64,000 bases of DNA from Aliarcobacter sp. (GCA_028690445.1 JAQVBE010000011.1:28143-92142); one strand, 5' to 3'; positions 17,171 through 27,063 are shown, numbered from the stretch's first letter. The notes: generated by a model not told the origin, from the sequence alone. Numbers and translations are program-made.

Positions 17171-17401
17171 ATGCACGAAAAACCGTATAGATCGGTTGTA
17201 AAAGCCATATCATGGCGAACAGTCGGAACAATTGACACAATGATTGTTTCTTATTTTATTACTGGAAATTTAATTATGGCAGCTTCAATTGGTTCAATTG
17301 AAGTAGTTACAAAAATGGCTTTATACTATTTTCACGAAAGAGCTTGGAATAAGTTATCTTTTGGAAAAGTAAAACCACCAGAAACTGATTATCAAATTTA
17401 G
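17171..17401 (+). CDS. DUF2061 small membrane protein
   Basis: 76 residues. The core 'RSVVKAISWRTVGTIDTMIVSYFITGNL' plus 'ASIGSIEVVTKMALYYFHERAWNKL' is the DUF2061 signature, with about two membrane segments. These proteins are often encoded next to cysD/cysN/cysH or fused to them, and their function is unknown. Here it lies between cysK and cysH, 8 bases from the latter, so it is part of the sulfate-assimilation transcript. Confidence 0.9.
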   Translation: MHEKPYRSVVKAISWRTVGTIDTMIVSYFITGNLIMAASIGSIEVVTKMALYYFHERAWNKLSFGKVKPPETDYQI

Positions 17402-17409
17402 GTTATAAA

Positions 17410-18114
17410 ATGAGTAATAAAGAATTAATACAAAATATAAATAAGGAGTTAGAAAATAAATCTACACAGGAAGTGATAGAGTATTTTTTAACAAAATTCG
17501 GAAATGTAGCACTAAGCTCAAGCTTAGCAGCAGAAGACCAAGTTTTGACAGATGTTATTTTAAAACAAAATAAGAATGCAACAATATTTACATTGGATAC
17601 AGGAAGATTACACCCTGAAACTTATGATGTTATGGATGCAACAAATTTAAAATATGGTGTAAAAATTGATGTATTTTTCCCAAACAGTCAAGAAGTACAA
17701 GAGTTATATCAAACTCAAGGTGTAAATGGTCACTATGAAAGTATAAACAACAGAAAAAACTGCTGTAATATTAGAAAAATTGAACCTTTAAAAAGAGCTT
17801 TAAAAGATGTTGAAGTTTGGATTACAGGACTAAGAGCTGCTCAAAGTATTACAAGAGTTGATATGCCTTTAGTTGAGTGGGATGAAAACTTCAAAGTAAT
17901 AAAAGTAAATCCTTTGATTAACTGGAGTGAAGAAAATGTGTGGGATTATATAAAAGAAAATAAAGTTCCTTATAATAAACTTCACGATAAGGGCTTTCCA
18001 AGTATTGGATGCGCTCCTTGTACACGAGCTATCAAAGATGGTGAAGATATAAGAGCTGGAAGATGGTGGTGGGAAAACCCTGAACACAAAGAGTGTGGTT
18101 TACACAAGAAATAA
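17410..18114 (+). CDS. cysH: Phosphoadenylyl/adenylyl-sulfate reductase, APS-reductase type with [4Fe-4S] cysteines
   Basis: 234 residues. Nucleotide-binding '[16 protein letters not shown]' near residue 40, '[16 protein letters not shown]', then the cluster cysteines '[11 protein letters not shown]' and '[10 protein letters not shown]', and the catalytic tail 'ECGLHKK'. The CC...CxxC set marks the assimilatory APS reductase group that reduces APS directly to sulfite; E. coli-type PAPS reductases lack it. Consistently, there is no APS kinase (cysC) in the operon and CysN carries no CysC fusion. The stop codon overlaps the region of the cysD starts. Confidence 0.93.
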   Translation: MSNKELIQNINKELENKSTQEVIEYFLTKFGNVALSSSLAAEDQVLTDVILKQNKNATIFTLDTGRLHPETYDVMDATNLKYGVKIDVFFPNSQEVQELYQTQGVNGHYESINNRKNCCNIRKIEPLKRALKDVEVWITGLRAAQSITRVDMPLVEWDENFKVIKVNPLINWSEENVWDYIKENKVPYNKLHDKGFPSIGCAPCTRAIKDGEDIRAGRWWWENPEHKECGLHKK

Positions 18115-18128
18115 TGGAGAATACTAAA

Positions 18129-19040
18129 ATGATAAGTACAGAAAGATTAACTCATTTAAAACAGCTTGAAGCTGAATCAATTCATATTATTAGAGAAGTT
18201 GTTGCTGAATTTGGCAATCCTGTAATGATGTATTCAGTTGGTAAAGACTCAGCGGTTATGTTACATCTTGCATTAAAAGCTTTTGCACCTGCAAAGTTAC
18301 CATTTCCACTTTTACATGTGGATACTTTATGGAAATTTAAAGAGATGATTGCATTTAGAGACCAAAGAGCAAAAGAAGAAGGTTTTGAACTTTTAGTTCA
18401 TACAAATCCAGAAGGTATTGCAAATAATGTAGGACCATTTACTCATGGGAGCGCTGTTCATACAGACATTATGAAAACACAAGGTTTAAAACAAGCATTA
18501 AACAAGTATAAATTTGATGCTGTTTTTGGTGGTGCTAGACGTGATGAAGAGAAAAGTAGAGCAAAAGAGAGAATCTACTCTTTTAGAGATAAAAATCATA
18601 GATGGGATCCAAAAAATCAAAGACCAGAACTTTGGAATGTTTACAATGGTAGAGTTCATAAAGGTGAATCTATAAGAGTTTTCCCTATTTCAAACTGGAC
18701 AGAACTAGATGTTTGGCAATATATTTATCTTGAAGGTATTCCAATCGTTCCTTTATATTTTGCTGCAAAAAGACCAGTTGTTGAAAAAGATGGTGTTAAA
18801 ATCATGGTTGATGATGAAAGAATGCCAATAGGTCCTGATGATGTTATAAAAGAAGAGATGGTAAGATTTAGAACTCTTGGATGTTATCCACTAACAGGAG
18901 CAGTTGATTCAACAGCAACAACACTACCTGAAATTATTCAAGAGATGTTATTAACAAAAACAAGCGAAAGACAAGGAAGAGTTATTGATAATGACTCAGC
19001 TGGTTCAATGGAAAAGAAAAAAATAGAGGGGTACTTTTAG
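18129..19040 (+). CDS. cysD: Sulfate adenylyltransferase subunit 2
   Basis: 303 residues from ATG 18129, chosen because GGAG lies 9 bases upstream and the product then matches the usual CysD length and start ('[20 protein letters not shown]'). The track start 18093 is inside cysH, and ATG 18114 overlaps its stop codon without a ribosome site. The PP-loop ATP-binding motif is '[14 protein letters not shown]'; '[14 protein letters not shown]' is also family-typical. With CysN it forms ATP sulfurylase and makes APS from sulfate and ATP. One base from cysN. Confidence 0.94.
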   Translation: MISTERLTHLKQLEAESIHIIREVVAEFGNPVMMYSVGKDSAVMLHLALKAFAPAKLPFPLLHVDTLWKFKEMIAFRDQRAKEEGFELLVHTNPEGIANNVGPFTHGSAVHTDIMKTQGLKQALNKYKFDAVFGGARRDEEKSRAKERIYSFRDKNHRWDPKNQRPELWNVYNGRVHKGESIRVFPISNWTELDVWQYIYLEGIPIVPLYFAAKRPVVEKDGVKIMVDDERMPIGPDDVIKEEMVRFRTLGCYPLTGAVDSTATTLPEIIQEMLLTKTSERQGRVIDNDSAGSMEKKKIEGYF

Positions 19041-19041
19041 G

Positions 19042-20451
19042 ATGTCAAATTTAGAAACAAAAATAGCTAACGATATAGAGGCGTACTTAAAAGAGCATGA
19101 GAATAAACAACTATTAAGATTTATTACTTGTGGAAGTGTTGATGATGGAAAATCTACGTTAATTGGAAGACTATTACACGATTCAAAAATGATTTTTGAA
19201 GACCAATTAGCTGCTATTAAAAATGATAGTAAAAAAGCTGGAACGACTGAGGGTGAGTTTGACTTAGCTTTATTAGTTGATGGTTTACAATCGGAGAGAG
19301 AACAAGGTATTACGATTGATGTTGCTTATAGATATTTTACAACTGATAAAAGAAAATTTATCATTGCAGATACTCCAGGGCATGAACAATATACTAGAAA
19401 TATGGCAACAGGAGCAAGTACTGCTGACTTAGCAATTATTTTAATTGATGCTAGATATGGTGTTCAAACACAAACAAGACGACATTCATTTATCGCAAAA
19501 TTACTTGGGATTCATCATATCGTAGTTGCTGTTAATAAGATGGATTTAGTTGATTTTAGTGAAGATAGATACAATGAAATTTGTGCTTCTTATTTGGAAT
19601 TTGCAAAAGAATTAGGAATGACAGAAGATATTACGTTAATTCCATTATCTGCACTAAATGGGGACAATGTTGTAAATGTAAGCCCTAAATCACCTTGGTA
19701 CAAAGGTGATACTTTAATGCATGTTTTAGAAACTATTAAAATTGATGAAGATAGAGATTTAGTTCACTTTAGACTTCCTGTTCAATATGTAAATAGACCA
19801 AATCTAAACTTTAGAGGGTTTTGTGGAACAATTGCAAGTGGAATTATCAAAGTTGGTGATCCAATCACTGTTTTACCATCAGGAAAAAGCTCAACTGTAA
19901 AAGAAATCGTAACTTACGATGGAAATTTAGAATATGCTTATGCACAACAAGCAATTACACTTACTTTAAATGATGAAATAGATATTTCAAGAGGTGACAC
20001 AATTGTAAAAAGTGATGAGCAACCAGATCATGCGTGTGCATTAGATGTTGATATTGTATGGATGAGTGAAGAACCTCTTATAAAAGGTAAACAATATTTT
20101 ATAAAAAGAGCAACAACTCAAACAGTTGGAACTATTGATAAATTCTATTATAAAACAGATGTAAACACTTTAGAGCAAAGTGAAGCAAATGTTTTAAATC
20201 TAAATGAGATTGCACATGCAAAATTAGATTTAGAACAAAATATCGCTTTTGATGCTTATGATAAAAATAAAGTTATGGGAAGTTTTATCATTATTGATAG
20301 AATTACAAATAACACAGTTGGTGCTGGAATGATTAGAAATAAATCAATTGACCAAAGCAAAAAGGATACTCAATATTCAGAATTTGAAATTGAATTTAAC
20401 GCTCTTGTGAGAAAACATTTCCCTCATTGGGAAGCTAAAGAAATTTTTTAA
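19042..20451 (+). CDS. cysN: Sulfate adenylyltransferase subunit 1 (GTPase)
   Basis: 469 residues. EF-Tu-like GTPase: P-loop '[18 protein letters not shown]', G3 '[12 protein letters not shown]', G4 'NKMDLVDF', then two beta-barrel domains. It couples GTP hydrolysis to APS synthesis by CysD. The length shows that no C-terminal APS kinase domain is fused, in line with an APS-type CysH. It starts directly after cysD and stops 8 bases before the NiR/SiR-like gene. Confidence 0.95.
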   Translation: MSNLETKIANDIEAYLKEHENKQLLRFITCGSVDDGKSTLIGRLLHDSKMIFEDQLAAIKNDSKKAGTTEGEFDLALLVDGLQSEREQGITIDVAYRYFTTDKRKFIIADTPGHEQYTRNMATGASTADLAIILIDARYGVQTQTRRHSFIAKLLGIHHIVVAVNKMDLVDFSEDRYNEICASYLEFAKELGMTEDITLIPLSALNGDNVVNVSPKSPWYKGDTLMHVLETIKIDEDRDLVHFRLPVQYVNRPNLNFRGFCGTIASGIIKVGDPITVLPSGKSSTVKEIVTYDGNLEYAYAQQAITLTLNDEIDISRGDTIVKSDEQPDHACALDVDIVWMSEEPLIKGKQYFIKRATTQTVGTIDKFYYKTDVNTLEQSEANVLNLNEIAHAKLDLEQNIAFDAYDKNKVMGSFIIIDRITNNTVGAGMIRNKSIDQSKKDTQYSEFEIEFNALVRKHFPHWEAKEIF

Positions 20452-20459
20452 GAAATTTT

Positions 20460-21548
20460 ATGTCACAAAACCTAAACTTAGAAAATATTAAAAAAGAAAA
20501 GGATGGAATAGATGTCTTAGCTGACATCTTTTTTCATGCTGTTTTTGGCGAATTAGTAACTCCTGCCGATTTAGAAAGATTCAAATGGTATGGGGTTTAT
20601 GCACAAGATGAAAAACAAGAATATTTTAAATTAAGAGTTCCTTTATCTTTAGGAGAATTAAATTTAAATCAACTAAAAACACTCAGTTTAATCTCAAAGA
20701 AATTTGGCGATGATACTTTGATTTTTTCAAATGAACAAAAAGTAGAGTTTAAAAATCTAAAAATTTATGACTTACCTAATATCTTTAATCTTCTTTTAGA
20801 AGCAAAATTAAATACACATTTTGAAGCAGGTCATACAATAAGAAGAGTTCTTACCTGTCCAGTAAATGGGATAGATGATACACAATTAGTTGATGTTGAA
20901 CCGCTTGCAAATAAATTAAATGATACTTTTATTGGAAATAAGAATTTCTCAAACTTACCAAATAAACTTCAAATTGCAATAAGTGGTTATGAAGAGGGAT
21001 GTAATGTTCAGTTTATTCCTGATATTAGTTTTAATGCAACAAAAGATGTAAAAAATAAAATTATTTTTGCTATAAAAATTTTGGATAAAACTATTGGTTA
21101 TATAACTCCTGCACAAGTTGTAAAAACAGCAATTGCCCTTGCAAATATTTACAAAGATTTTGGGGATAGAACAAATCCACAGAATAGCTCTTTTGAATTT
21201 TTAGTAAATAATTGGGGAATAAATAAATTTTTTGATATTTTAAACTCAACAGTAAATTATAAAATAGAAAAAAATAAAACTATCCAAGAACAAACCATTC
21301 CTAAAAAACCAAGAATGGGAATAAACAAAAGTAAAATTAAAAAACAAAGTTACATAGGTTGTAAAATTACTTCTTCAACCATACAAAGTTCAAATTTAGA
21401 TAATTTATCATCTTTACTTGAAAAATATAGTGCTTCAAAAATTAAAATTACCCATAAAGGAAATATCATAATTTTAGATGCACTATCAAATAGTGCAAAT
21501 GATTTAGCTATTGAACTTGAGAAAATAGACTTTAATCCTTTTGTATAA
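20460..21548 (+). CDS. Short nitrite/sulfite reductase-like protein lacking the Fe-S/siroheme cysteines
   Basis: 362 residues, compared with ~550 for full NiR/SiR proteins. Residues ~15-90 ('ADLERFKWYGVYAQDEK...YFKLRVPLSLGELNLNQLKTL') and the C-terminal ~285-360 look like the two ferredoxin-like half-domains of the family. The middle has 'RRVLTCPVNGIDDTQLVDVEPLANKLN', the first catalytic-fold segment. The C-x5-C and C-x3-C cluster motifs of the second catalytic segment are absent; only three cysteines occur in the whole protein. No leftover reading frame follows before dgt, so it is a compact form and not an obvious frameshift. Position at the end of the sulfate operon implies a role in sulfite reduction or siroheme handling, but catalysis alone looks doubtful. 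Confidence 0.8.
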   Translation: MSQNLNLENIKKEKDGIDVLADIFFHAVFGELVTPADLERFKWYGVYAQDEKQEYFKLRVPLSLGELNLNQLKTLSLISKKFGDDTLIFSNEQKVEFKNLKIYDLPNIFNLLLEAKLNTHFEAGHTIRRVLTCPVNGIDDTQLVDVEPLANKLNDTFIGNKNFSNLPNKLQIAISGYEEGCNVQFIPDISFNATKDVKNKIIFAIKILDKTIGYITPAQVVKTAIALANIYKDFGDRTNPQNSSFEFLVNNWGINKFFDILNSTVNYKIEKNKTIQEQTIPKKPRMGINKSKIKKQSYIGCKITSSTIQSSNLDNLSSLLEKYSASKIKITHKGNIIILDALSNSANDLAIELEKIDFNPFV

Positions 21549-21556
21549 AAGAGATT

Positions 21557-22894
21557 CTAATCTCCCATTCCATTTAGCTGATTTGCTACATATTTTGCGT
21601 AATTATCAGTCATTCCTACAATATAATCAATAACTCTTTGGTACATTGTATAAAGAGATTTATCTTCATTTGGTAAATCCTCTCCCATTAGTTCCAAAGC
21701 TCTTTTGTTTCTAAATGAAAGTTTTGATAACTCTTTTTTCTCATATAATTCATAAGTTGCGGGAATTAAATTATTAAGTAAAGTTTCAATTATATTATAA
21801 GCACCAAGTTCCAATTCAATTTTTCTTTTCTCATTAAAAATCTTATTTGTTGCCAAATCTTTAGCTTCTTTAAGACCTTTTTTTAACCTATCATCCGAAA
21901 ACTTCTCTATCAAATCATTTGGTTGATTATCACTAATTATTTCATCATAGTTGTTTTCAAATACCTCCATTACATGTCTTGCTAATTTATCAATTGAAAT
22001 AGCAACCAGTTTAGAGACTTTTTTTAATTTAGAGATATTTTCTTCATACACTTTTGAAACTATTTCTTCTGCACAAAATAATTCAAATATTTTTCGAACA
22101 TCATTTTCTTCTATTATATTTAATTCAAAAGCATCTTGTAAATCTAAAAGTCCATAACAAATATCATCCGCGGCTTCCATTAAAAAAGACAAGGGATGTC
22201 TTTTATATGTACCATTTTCTTTTACAAGATTAAGTTCATTAAAAACCGATTTAAAAAAATCTTTTTCACTTTGAAAATAATTAAATTTTGATTTACCACT
22301 AATTTTACAATTGGCTGAAGAATAAGGATATTTTATTAATGTTCCTAAAGTTGCAAAAGTTAAACTCATTCCTCCTAAAAACATATTATTTTCAATTTGA
22401 CTTACTATTCTAAAACTTTGAGCATTTCCATCTAAATGTAAAAAATCATTCATCTTTTTCTTTGATAATTTTTTCAAATATTTTTTTTTCTTATGATTCG
22501 CAAACCACTCTTTTATAACTTCTTCTCCAGCATGACCAAAAGGAGGATTTCCTATATCATGAGCTAAACAAGCAGTTTGAACAATATATGCAATATCATA
22601 TGGATTTATTTCAATTTCTGGAAATTTTTCATTTAAAAATTTTCCAGCTCTTAAGCCTAAACTTCTACCAACACTTGCAACTTCTAAACTATGGGTTAAT
22701 CTATTATGAACATGATCATTTTTTGATAAAGGATGAACTTGTGTTTTTTTTGATAATCTTCTAAAAGAATTAGAAAATATTATTCTGTCATAATCTTTGT
22801 GAAAACTATTTCTATAAAAATCATCATTTTTATCAGCTTTAATTTCTTCAAAACTATAAAATCTTTTTTTACATAATAAATTATTCCAATCCAC
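21557..22894 (-). CDS. dgt: dGTP triphosphohydrolase (dGTPase-like HD hydrolase)
   Basis: 445 residues, GTG start with AGGA just upstream. HD-domain metal ligands are in '[17 protein letters not shown]' (His) and '[17 protein letters not shown]' (HD), both signature pieces of the dGTPase family; '[18 protein letters not shown]' at the N-terminus and '[19 protein letters not shown]' also fit. It cleaves dNTPs to nucleosides and triphosphate and helps balance the nucleotide pool. Convergent with the cys operon, only 8 bases apart. Confidence 0.92.
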   Translation of the reverse strand: MDWNNLLCKKRFYSFEEIKADKNDDFYRNSFHKDYDRIIFSNSFRRLSKKTQVHPLSKNDHVHNRLTHSLEVASVGRSLGLRAGKFLNEKFPEIEINPYDIAYIVQTACLAHDIGNPPFGHAGEEVIKEWFANHKKKKYLKKLSKKKMNDFLHLDGNAQSFRIVSQIENNMFLGGMSLTFATLGTLIKYPYSSANCKISGKSKFNYFQSEKDFFKSVFNELNLVKENGTYKRHPLSFLMEAADDICYGLLDLQDAFELNIIEENDVRKIFELFCAEEIVSKVYEENISKLKKVSKLVAISIDKLARHVMEVFENNYDEIISDNQPNDLIEKFSDDRLKKGLKEAKDLATNKIFNEKRKIELELGAYNIIETLLNNLIPATYELYEKKELSKLSFRNKRALELMGEDLPNEDKSLYTMYQRVIDYIVGMTDNYAKYVANQLNGMGD

Positions 22895-23044
22895 CTGAAT
22901 TCCTTTAATTAACTATTTTTTATATAATGCCATAATTTTAAAAGATAATAATATATATTTTGCTTCTTAAATATGATTCTTATCTAAAATAATATAAAAT
23001 TATAATCTTAATAACTATAACGAATTAATAATGAGTAAATAAAA

Positions 23045-24346
23045 ATGAACAAAAATATCTTTAGACCTTTTTTCAATGAAAATACAGATGTATTAAATTT
23101 TATTAGATACAACACTATTGGAAAGAATAAAAAAGAATATTTTGACTATACAGCTTCAGGACTAGCTTTTAGACAAATTGAAAATAGAATCCATGATGTC
23201 CTTGAAACTTATGCTAATACACACTCAAAAGAGGCTTCAAATGCTGATAAAACTACAAATTATTATGAATTAGCAAGAAGTAGTTTAATAAAAAATCTTG
23301 AACTCTCAAATGATTTTGCAATTCTTCCAAGTGGTTATGGAACAACTGCTGCGATTAAACATTTCCAAGAATTATTAGGGCTTTATATTCCACCTGCTAC
23401 TAAAAAGAGATTTAGCTTTAAAATAGATAAAAAAACTGCTCCCTTAGTAATAGTAGGACCATATGAACATCACTCAAATGAAGTTTCATTTAGAGAGGCT
23501 ATATGTGAAGTACAAAGAATAAATTTAGATAAACAAGGTTTGGTTGATTTAAACCATCTAAAAGAAGTATTAGAAAAAAATAAACACAGGGAAATAATAG
23601 CTTCATTTACTATAGCTTCAAATGTAACAGGAATCATCACTCCTTATGAAGAACTTTCTAAAATATTAAGAAGTTACAATGCAATAGTTTGTTTTGATGC
23701 AGCGGCTAGTAGTCCATATATGAATATTCCATCTCATCTTTATGATGCTATGTTTATGTCACCACACAAACTTCTAGGTGGTCCTGCTTCGTGTGGATTA
23801 TTGATAATTAGAAAATCTTTAGTTGATACTTCAATCGCTCCCACATTCGCAGGTGGTGGAACAGTTTTATATGTTAATAAAACTTCACAAACTTATCAAA
23901 ATGACATAGAAACAAGAGAAACAGCAGGAACTCCTCCTATTTTACAGTTCATTCGTGCATCTTTGGCATATCAACTAAGAAATGAGATAGGTTTTAAATT
24001 TATAAAAAAACAAAAAGATGAACTAAAAGAATATTTTATAAGTGAATTAAGAAAAATCCCAAATTGTGAAATTTATGGAAACCAAGAAGCTTCAAATATT
24101 GGAATTATATCGTTTAATATAAAAGGGTTAAATCCTTATGAATTATGTAACCGTTTATCTTTAAAAGATAATTTCCAAACAAGAGCTGGATGCTCATGTG
24201 CCGGACCGTATGGACATGATTTATTAGAAATCGAAGAATTTGACGTAGATAATCGACCAGGTTGGATTAGAGTTTCTATTCATTTTTCTCAAACAAAAGA
24301 AGAGATAAAAAGTTTAGTTGATGGAATTAGGAAAATAGTTGGATAG
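23045..24346 (+). CDS. Class V aminotransferase, cysteine-desulfurase-like
   Basis: 433 residues, PLP-dependent fold type I. PLP lysine in 'FMSPHKLLGGPASCG', substrate-contact 'PYEHHSNEVSFRE', Asp in 'VCFDAAASSPYMNI' and a C-terminal Cys loop 'QTRAGCSCAGPYGHD' like the active-site Cys region of SufS/CsdA enzymes. It is therefore likely to mobilise sulfur from cysteine or a related compound, but family members with this length (insertion after 'PPATKKRFSF') are mostly uncharacterised. Stands alone between dgt (divergent) and an outer-membrane protein gene (convergent). Not adjacent to iscU or nifU. Confidence 0.8.
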   Translation: MNKNIFRPFFNENTDVLNFIRYNTIGKNKKEYFDYTASGLAFRQIENRIHDVLETYANTHSKEASNADKTTNYYELARSSLIKNLELSNDFAILPSGYGTTAAIKHFQELLGLYIPPATKKRFSFKIDKKTAPLVIVGPYEHHSNEVSFREAICEVQRINLDKQGLVDLNHLKEVLEKNKHREIIASFTIASNVTGIITPYEELSKILRSYNAIVCFDAAASSPYMNIPSHLYDAMFMSPHKLLGGPASCGLLIIRKSLVDTSIAPTFAGGGTVLYVNKTSQTYQNDIETRETAGTPPILQFIRASLAYQLRNEIGFKFIKKQKDELKEYFISELRKIPNCEIYGNQEASNIGIISFNIKGLNPYELCNRLSLKDNFQTRAGCSCAGPYGHDLLEIEEFDVDNRPGWIRVSIHFSQTKEEIKSLVDGIRKIVG

Positions 24347-24446
24347 AACACGAACTTATATAAATGATAAAATTAAAGATTTGAAAAACAATATTCTTCT
24401 AATTACATTGGTTAAAATAGTCCATAAAAAAGAAGTTTATTAGGAA

Positions 24447-24464
24447 CTTGAAACTTGTTTCAAG
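24447..24464 (+). repeat. Hairpin between aminotransferase and terminator
   Basis: CTTGAAAC-TT-GTTTCAAG gives an 8-bp perfect stem. It has no T-run on the plus strand. With the terminator hairpin 20 bases further on it forms a two-hairpin 3' region of about 70 bases, which could be a processed 3' UTR or a small RNA. Confidence 0.5.
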
Positions 24465-24484
24465 CTGTATTGTATAAAGGCTGA

Positions 24485-24511
24485 CCGAAACTAAGTTTCG
24501 GTTTCCTTTTT
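24485..24511 (+). terminator. Intrinsic terminator of the aminotransferase gene
   Basis: Stem CCGAAAC(T)/(A)GTTTCGG with a tiny loop followed by TTTCCTTTTT on the plus strand. The T-rich tract is only on this side, so it terminates plus-strand transcription and not the convergent outer-membrane protein gene. Confidence 0.75.
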
Positions 24512-24539
24512 GATTTTGAAATTAGGAGAATTTCAAAAA

Positions 24540-25118
24540 TTAGAATTTGTAGTTGATTCCTGCAGACATTGATGTTGAGTTTTCTAGTTCAACTTTTTCA
24601 GTATAGCTTATTCCACCAATATTCCCACTAGTTGTTTTATCAAGATTATATTTTGAATAAGCAAGACCTAATTCAAATTCAATATTTTTTGTAATATCAT
24701 AAATAGCCCCAACTTGTGCACCATATACTGCGCCAGTCATTTTAAAGTCATCATCTGTCTTATAGTTAGCATGACCTAAATGTAATCCAGCTAAAAATCT
24801 AAAATCTTCGTTTATTGGGATTAAATAATCATAGTTTCCTAGAATTATTCTAAAATCACCACCATCTTCAATGCCGTAATTTATATGAGACAATGAAACT
24901 CTATGAGTTTTATCTAAAATAATACCTAATTTTAATTTTAAATCTGAAGCATTATCATCAATTGATTCACTTCCACTATATCCATTTGAAGCATCTAGGT
25001 TATATTTACCGCTCATATCTCCTCTTTCAACACCTGCACCTAAGAAATACTGTAAATCCATCGCCATCATAGATGTACTCGCTACAACTAAACTTGCCAT
25101 TACTATTGTTTTTTTCAT
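24540..25118 (-). CDS. Small outer-membrane beta-barrel protein
   Basis: 192 residues from ATG 25118, which has GGAG 6-7 bases upstream; the track's TTG start four codons earlier overlaps that site. Signal peptide 'MKKTIVMASLVVASTSMMAMD' precedes alternating beta-strand segments with Gly/Tyr/Asp-rich turns, ending in the aromatic 'SAGINYKF', typical of the C-terminal Phe of outer-membrane barrels. It looks like an eight-strand OmpA/OmpW-like barrel with no periplasmic domain. Divergent from an XRE regulator, with shared operator-like repeats between them, so it is a likely target of that regulator. Confidence 0.8.
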   Translation of the reverse strand: MKKTIVMASLVVASTSMMAMDLQYFLGAGVERGDMSGKYNLDASNGYSGSESIDDNASDLKLKLGIILDKTHRVSLSHINYGIEDGGDFRIILGNYDYLIPINEDFRFLAGLHLGHANYKTDDDFKMTGAVYGAQVGAIYDITKNIEFELGLAYSKYNLDKTTSGNIGGISYTEKVELENSTSMSAGINYKF

Positions 25119-25139
25119 TCCCGACTCCAAATAATTTAT

Positions 25140-25215
25140 AATGTTCTATTGAACATTGTTAGAAAATAATAACTTTTTTTACACTTAGTTTTAAATTAAT
25201 ACCTATAGAACATTG
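25140..25215. promoter_or_regulatory. Repeated operator-like sites between the OMP and XRE genes
   Basis: A perfect inverted repeat AATGTTC-TATT-GAACATT spans 25140-25157. A second half site, CTATAGAACATTG (25203-25215), repeats CTATTGAACATTG (25146-25158) with one mismatch 57 bases away. One copy sits upstream of each divergent gene, and the second ends 7 bases before the XRE start codon. This is the layout expected for an autoregulating XRE repressor. Confidence 0.7.
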
Positions 25216-25222
25216 GAATATA

Positions 25223-25495
25223 TTGCAAACTGACGATAAAAATACTCAAGAATTAGAACTATTTTATAAGAAAATTGGTGAAAATGTTAAAAGATTGAGA
25301 ATTCAAAGAGGATTCAGTCAATTAAAACTTGCAAATGCTATGGGATACGATTCTGTGGGGCATATTGCTAAAGCAGAAATTTATAAATACGGGAAGAAAT
25401 TTAATTTAGAACATCTTTTTAAAATTTGTTCTATTTTAGAAGTATCTATATTGGAAGTTTTTGAGGGGACAGATGAGTTTTTAGGAAAATACTAA
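25223..25495 (+). CDS. XRE-family helix-turn-helix regulator
   Basis: 90 residues, TTG start with only a weak ribosome site (GGAA). The HTH covers ~20-75: 'IGENVKRLRIQRGFSQLKLANAMGYDSVGHIAKAEIYKYGKKFNLEHLFKICSILEVSILEVFEG'. Nothing follows the DNA-binding domain, so it acts as a small dimeric repressor with no ligand domain. Operator-like repeats precede it and the divergent outer-membrane protein gene. I see no toxin partner; a toxin-antitoxin role is not supported. Confidence 0.85.
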   Translation: MQTDDKNTQELELFYKKIGENVKRLRIQRGFSQLKLANAMGYDSVGHIAKAEIYKYGKKFNLEHLFKICSILEVSILEVFEGTDEFLGKY

Positions 25496-25579
25496 GCTTT
25501 TCTATTTCAAATTTCAAAACTACACAAAATCTACATACTTCATTTAAACTTCATTAACCAACAAAGCATACAATCCTAA

Positions 25580-26698
25580 ATGAATTTCATATTGTTTTTT
25601 TCACTTTTTTTTGTTGCTTTTGCTTTTCAATCTTTGATAATAAAAAAGCGTCTTATAAATAAACTCGATTTTACTTATAAGACGAAAAAATATCTTAGCC
25701 TAATTTTATATATCACTTTTTTGGGTGTAATTTTATACCCAATGGCTAGATATTTCCCCGTAGTGCCAAACTGGCTCTATTTTGTCCTTTCCTTACCAAT
25801 TGGGGTGATTTTTTTAACATTTATTATTACAATATTTCACGAAATCATCTCTTTTGGAATTAACAAAACAACATTCAAAAAAAACCGAAGAGAATTTTTC
25901 AAAAAAGGTTTAGACATTGGAGCTATTTCTTTAGTAATTGCCACAAATGCAAAAGCTATGGATAATGCAAAAAATGTTCAACTTGAAATAGTTGATGTAA
26001 AAATAAATAATTTAGCCCAACCTTACACTATTATTCAAATAAGTGATATTCACATTGGTGGATTGATTGATAAAAAATTTATAAAATCTCTTGTAGATAA
26101 AATTAATATTTTAAATGCTGATGCTGTTGTAATTACAGGTGATTTAGTTGATACAAAATTAGAATATGCAATTCCCGCTCTTAATGAACTTAAAAATATA
26201 CAATCAAAATATGGAACTTATTTTATAGTTGGAAACCATGAATATTTTCATGGGGTTAAACCAATTATTGATTATGTAAACTCATTGGGAATTAAAACTT
26301 TAGAAAATGAAAATATCTATATTGGAGAAAAAGATAAAGGTTTTAATCTTTGTGGAGTTTATGATTGGTTTGGAAATAAATATGGTTCATACAAACCAAA
26401 TATAAATAAAGCTTTAGAAAACACAGATAATCAACCTACAATTTTATTAGCACATCAACCAAAATATATTACTCAACTTGAAACTACAAAAGGAATAGAT
26501 TTAGTCCTTTGTGGACATACTCATGGTGGACAAATTTTCCCTTTTAATTTTTTAGTAAAACTTCAACAACCTTATGTAAAAGGTCTTCATCAACACAATG
26601 AATTTACTCAAGTTTATGTAAATAAAGGCACAGGATTTTGGGGTCCACCCATGAGATTGGGCGCTAGTAGCGAAATAACTATTCTAAAACTTTCTTAA
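25580..26698 (+). CDS. Membrane metallophosphoesterase (YkuE-like)
   Basis: 372 residues. The N-terminal ~90 residues hold about three membrane segments, with another hydrophobic stretch at ~110-120, then a calcineurin-type phosphoesterase: 'QISDIHIGG' (DxH), 'VITGDLVD' (GDxxD), 'VGNHEYF' (GNHE), 'LAHQP' and 'LCGHTHGGQIFP' (GHTH). All dimetal ligands are present. The catalytic domain probably faces the periplasm or membrane surface, as in YkuE-like enzymes whose substrates are not well defined. Single-gene unit. Confidence 0.9.
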   Translation: MNFILFFSLFFVAFAFQSLIIKKRLINKLDFTYKTKKYLSLILYITFLGVILYPMARYFPVVPNWLYFVLSLPIGVIFLTFIITIFHEIISFGINKTTFKKNRREFFKKGLDIGAISLVIATNAKAMDNAKNVQLEIVDVKINNLAQPYTIIQISDIHIGGLIDKKFIKSLVDKINILNADAVVITGDLVDTKLEYAIPALNELKNIQSKYGTYFIVGNHEYFHGVKPIIDYVNSLGIKTLENENIYIGEKDKGFNLCGVYDWFGNKYGSYKPNINKALENTDNQPTILLAHQPKYITQLETTKGIDLVLCGHTHGGQIFPFNFLVKLQQPYVKGLHQHNEFTQVYVNKGTGFWGPPMRLGASSEITILKLS

Positions 26699-26774
26699 TT
26701 CAAAACCGCAATACTTACTATATAGCTATTTTATAAATTTACTCTTCTTATTCATGTATAATGATTTTAATTAA

Positions 26775-27057
26775 AAAATAATTGTATTTCCTGAAAAAAC
26801 TAAAGAGTTTTTTGTTGATGTTGAGATTATTGCAGACATGACCAATTCAATTCCAATGCCATCAATTGAAATAAAAAAATATCTTCTAAAATCTTTTAAT
26901 GAAAATAGAAATATTATTGAAGCAACTAAATTTTGCTTGGGCTGATTTTGACCCTATAAATAATAAAATTCAAATGAAGAGTATATTATTTGTCGTTCAA
27001 AGTAGTGGAAATAGTTCTTTAGGTGTAAAAGTTAATGTTAAAATCTTAGCAGATTAG
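26775..27057 (+). pseudogene. Decayed coding sequence with frameshift
   Basis: The 365-base gap between the phosphoesterase and the chemoreceptor contains two abutting open segments in different frames. One reads 'IIVFPEKTKEFFVDVEIIA...' from 26775 to TGA 26943; the other continues from about 26935 as 'AWADFDPINNKIQMKSIL...VKVNVKILAD' to TAG 27055. They join smoothly near 26934 if one base is added or removed, so this looks like a broken gene of ~90 residues. No good start codon or ribosome site is visible at the 5' end. I do not recognise the family. Confidence 0.6.
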
Positions 27058-27063
27058 AAGAGT

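Noticed and set aside
21551-21564. GAGATT-CT-AATCTC hairpin between the NiR/SiR-like gene and dgt
   Set aside because: Six-bp stem with a 2-base loop and no T-run on either side; too weak to call a terminator.
25223-25495. XRE protein as antitoxin of a toxin-antitoxin pair
   Set aside because: No small toxin-like gene is adjacent; the neighbours are an outer-membrane barrel and a phosphoesterase.
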